A DNA stretch of 64,000 nucleotides from JACJXW01 sp964418125 (GTDB lineage: Bacteria; Bacteroidota; Bacteroidia; Chitinophagales; Saprospiraceae). The notes under the pieces were generated by a model, which was not told the DNA's origin, ran no database searches, and was given only the letters and a program-made list of their open reading frames with translations. Shown here piece after piece: positions 24,403 to 34,133 of the stretch. Every line of letters starts with the position of its first letter. The stretch's first letter is position 1. Location: assembly GCA_964418125.1 (NCBI GenBank), contig CAYQKY010000008.1:1-64000 (forward strand), read 5' to 3'. The position numbers and the translations under genes were made by a program.

Positions 24403-25266
24403 TTAAAAATACATATCCAGAATAACCATCGCCCCGAAGATGAGGCTGGCCACACCATTGGTCGTAAAAAAAGCGATATTGACCTTGCTTAGATCGTGTG
24501 GCTTGACCAGGGTATGCTGGTATACCAGCAGGCCGATAAAAATAGCCGCTGCCGCCCAGTGCAGCCATCCGAAAGCGGGATATTCCTGATACAGGAGAAA
24601 GGAAGCCAGAAGGATGAAACCGGCGCAGGCCAGGTGCAGGATGGAGGAAAGGCGCAGCGCCCCCTGCCGCCCCAGGGCTACCGGTACGGAGTAGAGGTTC
24701 AGGGAGCGGTCAAAATCGTCGTCCTGAAGGGCGTAGATGATATCGAAGCCGGAAACCCAAAGCAGTACCGCCGCCGAATACAGCAGGGGAACCAGAGCGA
24801 ACTGCCCCTGCACTGCCAGATACGCCCCGACCGGCGCCAGCGACAGGCCCAGCCCCAGAACAAAATGACAGAAAAAAGTAAAGCGTTTGGTATAACTGTA
24901 TCCCAGGATGATGAGCAAGGCTACGGGCGACAGAAAAAAACACAGGGGGTTGATGAACCAGGTGGTGGTGATGAATAACAGGCTATTGGCCAGGACAAAG
25001 GCCAGGGCCGCCCCGGGGGAGATGACCCCGGCGGGAATTTCCCGGCCGGAAGTGCGGGGGTTCTGAACATCGATATCGCGGTCGAGATACCGGTTGAAGG
25101 CCATAGCTGCGCTGCGGGCAAAAACCATACACAGCAGGACCAGCAAAAACAGGCGTACTTCCAGGCCACGGCCCGATTCGAGCGTGCCCAGAAAGAACCC
25201 CAGCAGAGCAAAGGGCAAGGCAAAGACAGTGTGGCTGAATTTGATCAGGGACAGGTAATCTTTCAT
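24403..25266 (-). CDS. UbiA-family prenyltransferase (candidate MqnP)
   Basis: 287-aa polytopic membrane enzyme with about eight hydrophobic segments. The two Asp-rich motifs binding Mg-prenyl diphosphate are NRYLDRDIDVQNPRT (about 70-85) and DIIYALQDDDFD (about 180-192). It belongs to the UbiA-like group often labelled 4-hydroxybenzoate polyprenyltransferase; in organisms with MqnA-E the same group supplies MqnP, which prenylates dihydroxy-6-naphthoate. With mqnD in the window the latter is plausible. The ATG at 25266 begins the canonical MKDYLSLIKFSHTVFALPFA; the upstream frame overlaps the terminator of the DUF1573 gene. Confidence 0.82.
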   Translation of the reverse strand: MKDYLSLIKFSHTVFALPFALLGFFLGTLESGRGLEVRLFLLVLLCMVFARSAAMAFNRYLDRDIDVQNPRTSGREIPAGVISPGAALAFVLANSLLFITTTWFINPLCFFLSPVALLIILGYSYTKRFTFFCHFVLGLGLSLAPVGAYLAVQGQFALVPLLYSAAVLLWVSGFDIIYALQDDDFDRSLNLYSVPVALGRQGALRLSSILHLACAGFILLASFLLYQEYPAFGWLHWAAAAIFIGLLVYQHTLVKPHDLSKVNIAFFTTNGVASLIFGAMVILDMYF

Positions 25267-25302
25267 AGGTATCCAATCTTCATAACGGTCAAATGCAAAC
25301 AT

Positions 25303-25342
25303 AAAAAAAGCCTGTAAGATTTTGTTCAATCCTACAGGCTTT
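25303..25342 (-). terminator. Intrinsic terminator of the DUF1573 gene
   Basis: The 10-bp stem AAAGCCTGTA (minus, 25342-25333) pairs with TACAGGCTTT (25317-25308) and continues into a T-tract opposite 25303-25309. It separates DUF1573 from the prenyltransferase gene. Confidence 0.85.
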
Positions 25343-25373
25343 GTGATGGTAGCGTCGGTACGCTTATGATATT

Positions 25374-25907
25374 TTATTGAGTAACCGTCGGTGCAGCATC
25401 CCCTTCCTTCGGCAGTACTTCACCCTTGAGGTAGATGAAGGTCTGCGGCGGGTTGGTATTGGCGGTGATGGTCACCTTTTGGTTGCGCTTGCCTTTCTTG
25501 TTCTGAGAGTTGAACTCAACCGTGATCTCGCCTTCTCCACCCGGGGGGATCGGCTCGCGCGGCCAGCTCGGAACGGTGCAGCCACAGCTTCCCTTGGCGT
25601 TGCTGAGGATCAGGGGCTCCTCTCCCGTGTTCTTGAAAGTATAGGTGTGAGAAACTTTCTCACCATCGACGACAGTACCGAAGTCGAATTCCGTTTCTTC
25701 GAAGGCCATTACTGTGGTCGGGCCGGCCGGAACGGCAGCTTCCTGAGCAGCGGGCTGTGCCGTTGCAGCCGGGTCAGCAGGCTGGACGGTGTTGCCGGTC
25801 AGGCTTTGGGCAGCTTCTTCTTGTGCTGCAGTCTGGTTGTTGTTGCAGCTGGCCAGAAATCCAACCGCCAGAAGGGCAAGTAGCGTTACTTTAAATTGCT
25901 TCAACAT
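25374..25907 (-). CDS. DUF1573 lipoprotein
   Basis: 177 aa. A lipoprotein signal (LLAVGFLASCNNN, Cys at about 21) is followed by an Ala/Gln/Pro-rich spacer and a DUF1573 domain of about 100 residues (FDFGTVVDGEKVSHTYTFKNTG, then SCGCTVPSWP, PPGGEGEITVEFNS). The fold is an immunoglobulin-like (MSP/ASH-like) beta sandwich; its role is unknown, though such proteins are abundant in Bacteroidota envelopes. Transcribed alone, with its own terminator. The start is fixed by the signal peptide. Confidence 0.88.
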   Translation of the reverse strand: MLKQFKVTLLALLAVGFLASCNNNQTAAQEEAAQSLTGNTVQPADPAATAQPAAQEAAVPAGPTTVMAFEETEFDFGTVVDGEKVSHTYTFKNTGEEPLILSNAKGSCGCTVPSWPREPIPPGGEGEITVEFNSQNKKGKRNQKVTITANTNPPQTFIYLKGEVLPKEGDAAPTVTQ

Positions 25908-26080
25908 CTTTTAAAAAGTTTTGGGTTTGACACATTAAATGGTAAAAAGTCATTCTGCCGGTAGCCAGCCTGAGCTATTCAGTATTCTGGCGTGCGACGG
26001 GTACAAAGGTAACAAACGAACAATTGCAAGCCGTTAATCGGTTTTGAAGTTTTGTTAATGAGTTGTTAAACTACATCCTG

Positions 26081-26088
26081 TATATTTG
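26081..26088 (+). promoter_or_regulatory. -7 box of the ClC gene promoter
   Basis: TATATTTG matches TAnnTTTG exactly, 35 bp before the ATG at 26123. The upstream TTG words are at non-ideal spacing. Confidence 0.5.
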
Positions 26089-26122
26089 CAGCGGGCAAAA
26101 CTACCCCGTTGAAAACAGCAGT

Positions 26123-27919
26123 ATGCACCGGCTCAGGACATATTACCGCTATTACCGCCTTTTCCTTTACCGGCTGATCCGTTGGTTTGCCACTCATATT
26201 TCCAACCGCAATTATCAGATCATTGTCAGCATTATTATCGGAATCGTTTCCGGGCTGGCAGCGGTAGGGGTCAAATTCCTGGTTTTTCAACTCAAAGAGT
26301 GGATACAGGGCCCGGACCCCACCCGCGAGCGGCTGTTGTTTGTCTTCCTGCCCCTGGGCGGCGTGCTGTGCACCATTGCCTTCGTGCGTTTCCTGCTGCG
26401 CCGGCCGGTCAGCCCGGGCCTGAGCGAGCTGATCTACGCCATTTCCCAGAAGAAGGTCAACCTGCCCCGGTACGAAACTTACGCCCATGCCGTGAGCAGT
26501 TCCCTGACCGTCGGGTTCGGCGGTTCCGTAGGGCTGGAGGCGCCCATCATCCGCACCGGCTCCGCCATCGGGGCCAACCTGGCGCGCATGCTGCAGGTGG
26601 GGCGCAAGCGGCAGGCCCTCTTTCTGGCCTGCGGGGCCGCGGCGGGCATGTCGGCCATCTTCAACAGCCCGGTGGCGGGGGTGATCTTCGCTTTCGAGGT
26701 ATTGCTGACGGATATGGCCCTGCACTCATTCATCCCACTGCTTATCTCGGCCGCCACCGGAGCGGTGATCGCCAAACTGCTGTACTATGAACAGCTGTTC
26801 ATCCTGCCCACCAAAGACTGGGCGCTGGACGGCATTCCGTTCTACCTCCTCATGGGCGCGCTGTGCGGCCTGCTATCCGTCATCATGATCCGCACCAATA
26901 TCCGCATCACCACCTGGTTCGACAACCTGAAACGGCCCATCTTCAAGATCGGACTAGGGGGCCTGGCCATCGGCCTGCTCATCTTCCTCATGCCGCCTCT
27001 GTTTGGCGAAGGTTATGAAACGGTCAACAACCTCCTGGCGGGGCGTTTTGCCGCCATCGTTGAACACAGCCCCTTCTACTGGCTGTACGACGAGCCCCTC
27101 TTCCTCATCGGCTTTGCGCTGGCCGCCCTGATCGCCAAGATCTTCGCCACCTCCATCACCATCGCCATCGGCGGCAACGGCGGGGTATTCGCCCCCTCCA
27201 TGTTCCTGGGCGCCACCCTGGGCTTTGCCTTTGCCCATGGCATCAACCTGTTGGGGTGGATAGAGCTGCGGGAGGCCAACTTCATCGCCGTAGCCATGGC
27301 GGGCCTGCTCAGCGGGGTGTTCAAATCACCGCTGACCGCCATTTTCTTCATCGCCGAGCTCACCGGCGGCTACGGCCTGTTCGTCCCGTTGATGCTGGTC
27401 TCCGCCCTCTCCTATTTCGTGTGCCTGTTCTTCGAGCCGCATTCCATCTTCACCCGGGAACTGTTTCAGAAAGGCCTGTGGGTGCCGCCCCACGAGCGCG
27501 ACCTGAGTATCCTCAAGGAGATGAACCTCCGTGGGCTGATCGAGACCAACTTCCGGAAGATACACCCGGAGATGTCTCTTGGCGAATTCGTCAAAACCAT
27601 CGCCAAGTCCCGCCGCAACGTCTTCCCGGTCGTGGAGGAAGATGGCCATTTTAAAGGCATCGTCCTGCTCGACGATGTCCGGGAGATCATGTTCGACACC
27701 GAAAAATATGAGGAGGTTTTCGTAAAAGATGTCATGCACAACCCGCCCACCGTCCTCGACATCAACGACCCCATGGAAAAGGTCATGCAGCAGTTCGACT
27801 TCCACAATGCCTGGAACCTGCCGGTGGCCGACCACGGCAAATACCTGGGCTTCGTATCCAAATCTTCGGTATTCAACCGGTACCGGGAGCTGCTGATCGT
27901 GAGGAGTACGGAGATGTAG
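26123..27919 (+). CDS. ClC-family chloride/proton antiporter or channel with CBS domains
   Basis: 598 aa. The ClC membrane domain (about 30-430) carries GGSVGLEAP with the gating glutamate at about residue 139, and the anion-site loop GNGGVFAPSMFLG. Retention of the gating glutamate suggests a Cl-/H+ exchanger rather than an open channel. The cytoplasmic C-terminus (about 455-590) is a pair of CBS domains (MSLGEFVKTIAKSRRNVFPV and VKDVMHNPPTVLDINDPMEK), which usually sense adenine nucleotides. The start at 26123 (MHRLRTYYRYYR) is preferred to the TTG at 26063, which overlaps the -7 box. Stands alone. Confidence 0.92.
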   Translation: MHRLRTYYRYYRLFLYRLIRWFATHISNRNYQIIVSIIIGIVSGLAAVGVKFLVFQLKEWIQGPDPTRERLLFVFLPLGGVLCTIAFVRFLLRRPVSPGLSELIYAISQKKVNLPRYETYAHAVSSSLTVGFGGSVGLEAPIIRTGSAIGANLARMLQVGRKRQALFLACGAAAGMSAIFNSPVAGVIFAFEVLLTDMALHSFIPLLISAATGAVIAKLLYYEQLFILPTKDWALDGIPFYLLMGALCGLLSVIMIRTNIRITTWFDNLKRPIFKIGLGGLAIGLLIFLMPPLFGEGYETVNNLLAGRFAAIVEHSPFYWLYDEPLFLIGFALAALIAKIFATSITIAIGGNGGVFAPSMFLGATLGFAFAHGINLLGWIELREANFIAVAMAGLLSGVFKSPLTAIFFIAELTGGYGLFVPLMLVSALSYFVCLFFEPHSIFTRELFQKGLWVPPHERDLSILKEMNLRGLIETNFRKIHPEMSLGEFVKTIAKSRRNVFPVVEEDGHFKGIVLLDDVREIMFDTEKYEEVFVKDVMHNPPTVLDINDPMEKVMQQFDFHNAWNLPVADHGKYLGFVSKSSVFNRYRELLIVRSTEM

Positions 27920-28086
27920 GAAGGAAGGAGTGATGGAGTGATTGTCCAAAAAAATTCCACTCTTTTTGGTAACACTTCCCTCCCGCCTGATATAAATGGT
28001 CAAACGCCTTCTGAAAAATCCCTTTCCCCGGAAACAGCAATTTGCCAAGGATTTTCTTTTACATCATAATACAACTCTAAAAAACT

Positions 28087-29331
28087 ATGAGAAAGCAAAT
28101 TTCCCAATTGGCCGGCCTGTTGGCCCTGTTCCTTTTTCCCGTACTAAGCCATGCCCAGGTTAGCGGGCAGCACCCCACCCTTTTCACCAATAAAAACAAC
28201 GGATACGACCGGGGCGTCGGCAAATTGCCGGTAGAAGACGGCGACCGCCTGGGCGCCCTGGAGATGCGCGGCTGGGTAACGGACGGCTTCTACCACCCCG
28301 CTGTCGAGATCCGCTCGGTTGTCACCGGCCCGGTGCAGAGTGATGGCTTTCCCGCCAATATGCTGTTCTCTACAGGTTATCCTTCCCTTACCACCCGCAT
28401 GGCCATTACCGCCGGCGGCAACGTAGGCATAGGTACGGAACTGCCGGATTACAACCTGCACGTAGTGGGCAATACCCACACTACCGGCAACTTCTTCGGC
28501 CGCATCCACTTTGACGACAACGGATCGGCTGACAGCGCCCCGGGCGCCTACACGGACGAAGCCTACTTCGAGCTGCACCAGCTCTCCGGCTTCGGCACAG
28601 CCCCCGCCAGCACAACCACCGCCGGCGGCCTGCTGACCCTCGCCCCCGGCGGCGCCAGCAATGACCACCAGCTCTTCTTCGCCGACGACGGCATCTTCCA
28701 CCGCCGGGAGGCCGCCGGCGCCGGCAGTTGGTCCAACCCCTGGTCCAAACTGCTCTCCTCGGCCGATATCAACGGCACCCAGAACATGGTCGCCAAATTT
28801 ACCGGCCCCAATACCCTGGGCGACAGCCAGATCTGGGACGACGGCAACCGCATCGGCATCCGCACCAACGCCCCCGACCCGGCCTTCGACGTTGACATCA
28901 AAGGCAGCACCAGGGCCGACGGCGGGCTCACCGTTTCCAACCACGCCGTCATAGGCGCCACACTAAGGATAGGGTCTACGCCCGTCCCCGCCGGCTACCG
29001 CCTGTCCGTTGACGGCAATGTGATCTGCGAAGAGCTGCGCGTCCTGCTCTCTCCCTCCTGGCCGGACTATGTTTTTGCAGGGGATTACCACCTCATGCCT
29101 CTGGAGGAAGTGGAAGCCAGCATTCAGCAGCAGGGCCGCCTGCCGGGCGTACCCTCCGCCGAAGTGATCGACAAGGAAGGCCTGCCTGTGGGCGCCATCA
29201 CCGCCAACCAGCAGGAGAAGATCGAAGAGGCCTTCCTGCACCTCATCGAGCTGAACAAGCAGATGAAGGATCTGCGGGAGGAGAATGAACGGCTGAAGGC
29301 AAGGCTGGAGAAGCTGGAAGGCAAGAGGTAG
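28087..29331 (+). CDS. Secreted tail-fibre-like protein with C-terminal coiled coil
   Basis: 414 aa, exported (signal peptide about 1-23, ending SHAQ). Central repeats resemble fibre proteins (GNVGIGTELPDYNLHVVG, then NRIGIRTNAPDPAFDVDIKG), and the C-terminus has the common Bacteroidota module WPDYVFAGDYHLMPLEEVEA, LPGVPSAEV and a long terminal coiled coil (about 375-414). This module is found on large surface fibres and is probably trimeric. No T9SS sorting motif is present. Function unknown; adhesion is a guess. Confidence 0.7.
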   Translation: MRKQISQLAGLLALFLFPVLSHAQVSGQHPTLFTNKNNGYDRGVGKLPVEDGDRLGALEMRGWVTDGFYHPAVEIRSVVTGPVQSDGFPANMLFSTGYPSLTTRMAITAGGNVGIGTELPDYNLHVVGNTHTTGNFFGRIHFDDNGSADSAPGAYTDEAYFELHQLSGFGTAPASTTTAGGLLTLAPGGASNDHQLFFADDGIFHRREAAGAGSWSNPWSKLLSSADINGTQNMVAKFTGPNTLGDSQIWDDGNRIGIRTNAPDPAFDVDIKGSTRADGGLTVSNHAVIGATLRIGSTPVPAGYRLSVDGNVICEELRVLLSPSWPDYVFAGDYHLMPLEEVEASIQQQGRLPGVPSAEVIDKEGLPVGAITANQQEKIEEAFLHLIELNKQMKDLREENERLKARLEKLEGKR

Positions 29332-29428
29332 AATTGAAGAAGCCGGAAAAATTCAGATTTTTTCAAACTTCCGGTAGAACGGGAACTAGGTTGTTATTAG
29401 TTATCTGCCCTTTTCGGGGCCACCCGCA

Positions 29429-29489
29429 GTTATTGGTTATTACAGGCAATCCAGAGGCAGTACTGCGAACACTTGTAATAACCAATAAC
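29429..29489. repeat. Inverted repeat, GTTATTGGTTATTAC word
   Basis: The perfect 15-bp arms lie at 29429-29443 and 29475-29489, with a 31-nt loop. The right arm (GTAATAACCAATAAC) recurs at 19347-19361. It sits in the 189-bp gap behind the fibre protein gene. Confidence 0.7.
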
Positions 29490-29520
29490 GAATAACCGGT
29501 TGAAAATAAAGAAATTCCAA

Positions 29521-32061
29521 ATGAAACATATAATATTATTCACCTTATCCCTTTTGATAGCTTTTTCGTCCCTCCATGCTCAAGTATGGAAGGACATTGA
29601 AGAACTCAAAATACAAGGCTACGAACGAAGCCAGATAAGCCTGCCCGAATCGTTCCGCCTGCTGCAACTGGATGTGGAACGGATAAAGCAGATCCTGAAA
29701 ACAGCGCCGGAACGCTCTTTGGGGAAAGCCGGGCAAAGCCCGGTTATGCTGGACATTCCCCTGCCGGACGGCTCCATGCAGCAGTTCCGAATCCAGCAGG
29801 CGCCGGTGATGCATCCGGAGCTGGCCAAAAAATTCCCCGACATCAATTCCTACGAAGGGCAGGGCTCGGATAATCCGCTCTACCGCATTTACTTCGCCTT
29901 CAGCCCCATCGGTTTTTACGGGCTGGTACTGACGGAAGATGCAGGCCCGGTGTTTATAACTCCGATAGTAAAGGATGACAACGAGCATTACCTCAGCTAT
30001 TACGACAGAGACTTCGACATCAGCCAGGACCCCATATACTGTGGCGTACAGAGCGCCGCCCGGGCCAACCCGCTGCCGGAATACCGCTTTGGTAAGGCGG
30101 GCGACTGCCAGTTACGCACCTTCCGCCTGGCGGTGGCGGCCAACGCGGAGTTCACCGCCGCCTCGGCAACCCCTGCCGACCCCACCGGCGTGAACAACGC
30201 CATGGCCACCATCAACAATATGGTAACCGTTATTAATGGCGTATATCAGAGCGAAATGGCCATCCAACTTCAACTGGTGGCCAACAACAACCTGCTGATC
30301 TTTACCAACGCCGCCACCGACGGCTACACCGACGGCAACCAGAACACCATGGCCAGCGAAAACCAGGGCATTGTCGACGGCGTCATCGGTTCGGGCAATT
30401 ACGACATCGCCCACGCCCTGGGCACCAACGCCGGTTCGGGCTCCGCAGGAGTTTCCCTGGGCATCGGCACGGTATGCAACAACGGCAGCAAGGCCATGGG
30501 CGCCACCATCACGAGCAACGTATTCCTGAGCGCAGGGGCGATCACCCTGCTCATGCACGAGTTCGGCCACCAGTTCGGCGCCGACCACACCTTCAACGAG
30601 AGCACCCAGCCCATCTGCAGCAATGCCGGCCAGCTAAACGGCCCTACGGCTTTTGAACCGGGCAGCGGATCGACGATCATGTCCTACGCCGGTACCTGCG
30701 GCACGAGCAACGTACAGGGCCCGCGCGACCGCTATTTCCATGCCATCAGCCTGCAGCAGATCGGCAATTACGTGACCGCAGGCGGCGGCAGCTGCCCCAC
30801 GCCGGCGGCCATTCCCAACAGCCAGCCGACAGTCAGCGCCGGAGGAGACTTCCTCATTCCCGTCAGCACGCCGTTCATGCTGACGGCCACCGGCAACGAC
30901 GCGGACGGCGACGCCCTCACCTTCTGCTGGGAGCAGATGGACAACGCCATTATCAGCCACCCACCCTCATCGGCCGTTACCGACGGGCCGGTGTTCCGGA
31001 CGCAGCTGCCCTCGGCCTCCCCTACTCGTTTCTTCCCCAACCTGCCCGCCGTGGTAGGCGGCGCCTCTCCCACCTGGGAAGTGCTGCCCGCCGTAGGCCG
31101 CAAGCTGAACTTCCGGGTGACGGTGCGCGACAATGTAGCCGCCTTCGGCTGCACCGATGAGGACGACATGCTGGTGACCACAGTGGACGGCGCCGGCCCC
31201 TTCATCGTTACCGTGCCCGCCGGATCGGCCTGCCTGTTCGCCGGGGAGAACGCTACGGTGAACTGGAACGTGGCCAATACGGACCAGGCGCCGGTCAATT
31301 GTGCCAACGTGGACATCTTCCTCTCCACCGATGGCGGCCTCACCTTCCCTACCCTGCTGCTGGCCGGCACGCCCAACGACGGCTCGGCGGATGTCAGCCT
31401 GCCGGAAGTGCGCACCGAACAGGCCCGCATCATGGTAAGAGGCTCGAACAACATCTTCTTCAACGTCAACCCCGGCGATTTTACCATCGACTGCGTGCCG
31501 AACCTCGTCGTCAGCGACGACCCGGCGTCCGGCACCTACAAGGCGCGGTATACGCTGGAGACAATGGGTACGGTCAATGTCGTGGCCTCCGCTGAGTTCT
31601 TTGCCGGCGACGAGATCGTACTGAATCCCGGTTTCCGGGCTATTCCGGGTTCCGATTTCCTGGCCCGCCTGCAAGCCTGCGACCCGTGCGTTATTTCTCC
31701 GATGATGCGGGCGGTAAGCAATCCGGTAACCCCGGAAGTGATCTTTATCCCCGGCGCTCCGGAATTGCAGCTGACGAAAACGGAGGACGCTGCGGCGCCG
31801 GCCGGCGCCAGGGTGTATCCCAACCCGTTCACCGGCAGCTTTACGGTGGAATTAGAATTGGTGGAAGCGGCTGAGGTGCACATTCAACTGGTGGATATTA
31901 CCGGGCGGCTTGCCCGCGTGGCCTACCGCGAAAGCCAGATGGAGGCAGGCGTGCATCAGATACCGGTCAACGGAGCAGGGCTTGCCTCCGGCGTGTACGA
32001 ATGCCGGATCGTTGCGGGGGGAGCGTACCGGCAGGTGAAGGTGGTGAAGGTGGGGCAGTAG
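29521..32061 (+). CDS. Reprolysin-like zinc metalloprotease with T9SS sorting domain
   Basis: 846 aa. A signal peptide (MKHIILFTLSLLIAFSSLHA) and propeptide-like region (about 20-190) precede an M12B-type catalytic domain (about 200-425) with the zinc motif HEFGHQFGADH and downstream IMSYAGTCG as the Met-turn. Ig-like/PKD-type domains follow (about 440-740), then a T9SS type A sorting domain beginning at VYPNPFTGSFTVELE. Predicted to be exported through T9SS and anchored or released to degrade external protein. The ATG at 29521 is chosen over the upstream TTG because it starts the signal peptide. A hairpin lies just after the stop. Confidence 0.9.
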   Translation: MKHIILFTLSLLIAFSSLHAQVWKDIEELKIQGYERSQISLPESFRLLQLDVERIKQILKTAPERSLGKAGQSPVMLDIPLPDGSMQQFRIQQAPVMHPELAKKFPDINSYEGQGSDNPLYRIYFAFSPIGFYGLVLTEDAGPVFITPIVKDDNEHYLSYYDRDFDISQDPIYCGVQSAARANPLPEYRFGKAGDCQLRTFRLAVAANAEFTAASATPADPTGVNNAMATINNMVTVINGVYQSEMAIQLQLVANNNLLIFTNAATDGYTDGNQNTMASENQGIVDGVIGSGNYDIAHALGTNAGSGSAGVSLGIGTVCNNGSKAMGATITSNVFLSAGAITLLMHEFGHQFGADHTFNESTQPICSNAGQLNGPTAFEPGSGSTIMSYAGTCGTSNVQGPRDRYFHAISLQQIGNYVTAGGGSCPTPAAIPNSQPTVSAGGDFLIPVSTPFMLTATGNDADGDALTFCWEQMDNAIISHPPSSAVTDGPVFRTQLPSASPTRFFPNLPAVVGGASPTWEVLPAVGRKLNFRVTVRDNVAAFGCTDEDDMLVTTVDGAGPFIVTVPAGSACLFAGENATVNWNVANTDQAPVNCANVDIFLSTDGGLTFPTLLLAGTPNDGSADVSLPEVRTEQARIMVRGSNNIFFNVNPGDFTIDCVPNLVVSDDPASGTYKARYTLETMGTVNVVASAEFFAGDEIVLNPGFRAIPGSDFLARLQACDPCVISPMMRAVSNPVTPEVIFIPGAPELQLTKTEDAAAPAGARVYPNPFTGSFTVELELVEAAEVHIQLVDITGRLARVAYRESQMEAGVHQIPVNGAGLASGVYECRIVAGGAYRQVKVVKVGQ

Positions 32062-32068
32062 GTTGATT

Positions 32069-32148
32069 TGATGTGTGATCTTTGATGTGTCCGGGAAGAG
32101 CCGCTATCGCTGGACGATCCATGGAGGGAAATCAAAGATCATACATCA
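32069..32148. repeat. Hairpin behind the metalloprotease gene
   Basis: TGATGTGTGATCTTTGAT (32069-32086) pairs at 17 of 18 positions with 32131-32148, with a 44-nt loop. Low-complexity word repeats, like other 3' hairpins here; a terminator role is possible but there is no T-tract. Confidence 0.65.
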
Positions 32149-32294
32149 AAAATCCATTTGTCAACGCTGAGTGGAGAGCTTATGTTTTTTAAACCGCTAA
32201 GGGCGCTGAGGGCCGCAGAGGGAAGGCGCCTAAGGTGTTGCCAGGAGGGCGTATATCTATTTTATTTTGATGGCCTTGTCCGGCGGGGCCGAAG

Positions 32295-34070
32295 TCACCT
32301 GCTCCCCACCACCACCCTTGCGCTCCAGGCTGCTGCCTCTCCTTCCCAAACCCTCAGGAAATAAACGCCCGGCGGCAAACCCTCTACGGAAAAAGAAAAA
32401 GAGGTTATCCCCTTCGGCATTTTATGCGCTATCACTTCTTTGCCCATTACATTATACAATGAAAGGCGCTGGCCGGCAAACGGCCTGTCGCTGCTCACAG
32501 CCAGGCTGGAGTATGCCGGGTTGGGAAAAATATGAAAACCAGGTGGTGTAGCAATGGCTTCCTGCGTTTCATCAATCAATAAATTAATGGTGTCACAAAA
32601 AGTATCACTGCCCGTCTGGTTACTCGCCATCAAACACACTTCATACGCGCCCGGCGCAGCATACGTGTGTATGGGAAACCGCCCCGTACTGCTTTGCCCG
32701 TCTCCAAACTCCCAAAGCCAGGTTTCGGGGCTGAACCGTGTACCATCGTAAAAAGCCACCTGAAAGGCCAAGCTGTCTTCGATAACATAGCTGAATGCTG
32801 CCTGCGGCGGGGGATTATCGATGCCTAAGGTATCGCAAGCACTACCATCTAAAGGACCCAGGCCGTAGTAGGGGAAGTTGGGGATGCTGCGGTCGTTTAA
32901 GGCGGCCAACTCTAAGGCATGTTGTTCGACATTGCAGGCCAGGCCTTGATTGTTGGGCGTATGGATGACATGAAGGTAGTTTGCATTGGTACCACAGGCG
33001 ATATATATTTTGCCGTTGGGACCTAATTGAGCTAATTTGAAATCGGTATTGAGATCATAAATAGGGTCTTCAAAACCGTCATACTCGGCAATCTTTATCT
33101 TTGTAGCTTCAACATTTGGAACATTCAGGTCAAATTGATACACATTGAACCAGGAGGTGACATAAAGAAAACGGCTGTTTTCAGAAAAAGCCAGCCCCCC
33201 GCCCCCAAAGGCCAAATCAATGAAAGTGAAAGAGGTAAAACTGGTAAATTCTCCGGTACAACGGTCGAAATCGGAAATTGTTACGCGATGCTCAGACTCG
33301 CCTGCATATTTGATATCAATCCTGGCATATTTGGTACCATCTGGAGAGAAACTGGATTGAAAACTGCCGGTAAGTACTGGTTCACCCATTTCCATCGTTT
33401 GGATATCCCCTATTCCATTTGATGTAAATAAGATCGTATAATATTGGTTGCTATCAAATTGGGGTACAATTATCCACCAATCTCTTCCATTGGCATGGCG
33501 GGTAGCAACGACCCGTCCATAAGCAAGCGTATCGTTAACAACAGGAATATTTTTTTCTAATACTACCCCTTGCCCATTATTAGCTGACATATCAACTTTT
33601 GTACAAAACAAATTTTGCACCCATACATCACCATGCGGCGCCCAGTCAGCATCCACATGAAATATATAAAACAAAGAATCAAATTCTGGTAACGGTAGTA
33701 TTAACGCTCCCTGGACAATACCATATCCGGTACCAACCCAATCTTCTGACAGCGGAGTAGGCGCCAAGCCTGTAACTATAGTATTATTAATGAAGTTTCT
33801 GGCCTCAATACCATTGGTGTAAAACAACAAATTGCCGAAAGCATCGCATACGCTGGCATTGGTATGCCAAAAATCCATGTTGATATCGGTGCTGATGATT
33901 TCCGGAGGAATGGAATTAAAATTCAACATAGTCATGTCATTACCTCCTGATATTAATGGGCTGTTGCCTATTAACCATACATAGTCCCTTTTCTCGTTTT
34001 CAAAAATATGCTGAGCATACAGATGGTTTGATGTTGCGAAAAATACTGCCAAGATAATAATCACCTTCAT
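32295..34070 (-). CDS. T9SS-sorted protein with beta-propeller-like body and PKD domain
   Basis: 591 aa. A signal peptide (MKVIIILAVFFATSNHLYA) precedes a body of about 370 residues that looks like a propeller (YVWLIGNSPLISGGND; FSPDGTKYARID; LGPNGKIYIACG), then a PKD domain (DGTRFSPETWLWEFGDGQSS) and a T9SS sorting domain from FPNPAYSSLAVSSD. Export and surface location are predicted; no catalytic residues are recognised. The first two thirds are visibly AT-richer than neighbouring genes, suggesting a foreign origin. The start at 34070 is set by the signal peptide. It is 63 bp downstream of the next T9SS cargo on the same strand. Confidence 0.82.
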   Translation of the reverse strand: MKVIIILAVFFATSNHLYAQHIFENEKRDYVWLIGNSPLISGGNDMTMLNFNSIPPEIISTDINMDFWHTNASVCDAFGNLLFYTNGIEARNFINNTIVTGLAPTPLSEDWVGTGYGIVQGALILPLPEFDSLFYIFHVDADWAPHGDVWVQNLFCTKVDMSANNGQGVVLEKNIPVVNDTLAYGRVVATRHANGRDWWIIVPQFDSNQYYTILFTSNGIGDIQTMEMGEPVLTGSFQSSFSPDGTKYARIDIKYAGESEHRVTISDFDRCTGEFTSFTSFTFIDLAFGGGGLAFSENSRFLYVTSWFNVYQFDLNVPNVEATKIKIAEYDGFEDPIYDLNTDFKLAQLGPNGKIYIACGTNANYLHVIHTPNNQGLACNVEQHALELAALNDRSIPNFPYYGLGPLDGSACDTLGIDNPPPQAAFSYVIEDSLAFQVAFYDGTRFSPETWLWEFGDGQSSTGRFPIHTYAAPGAYEVCLMASNQTGSDTFCDTINLLIDETQEAIATPPGFHIFPNPAYSSLAVSSDRPFAGQRLSLYNVMGKEVIAHKMPKGITSFSFSVEGLPPGVYFLRVWEGEAAAWSARVVVGSR

Positions 34071-34133
34071 GGCATATATAGTTAAGGCAGCTATAGGGCA
34101 CACAATACCCTATAGCTGCTCGGAAAAGAAAAT

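Noticed and set aside
26066..26725. Long minus-strand frame across the ClC gene
   Set aside because: Artefact of G/C-rich third positions in the sense gene; Gln/His/Arg-rich without a fold.
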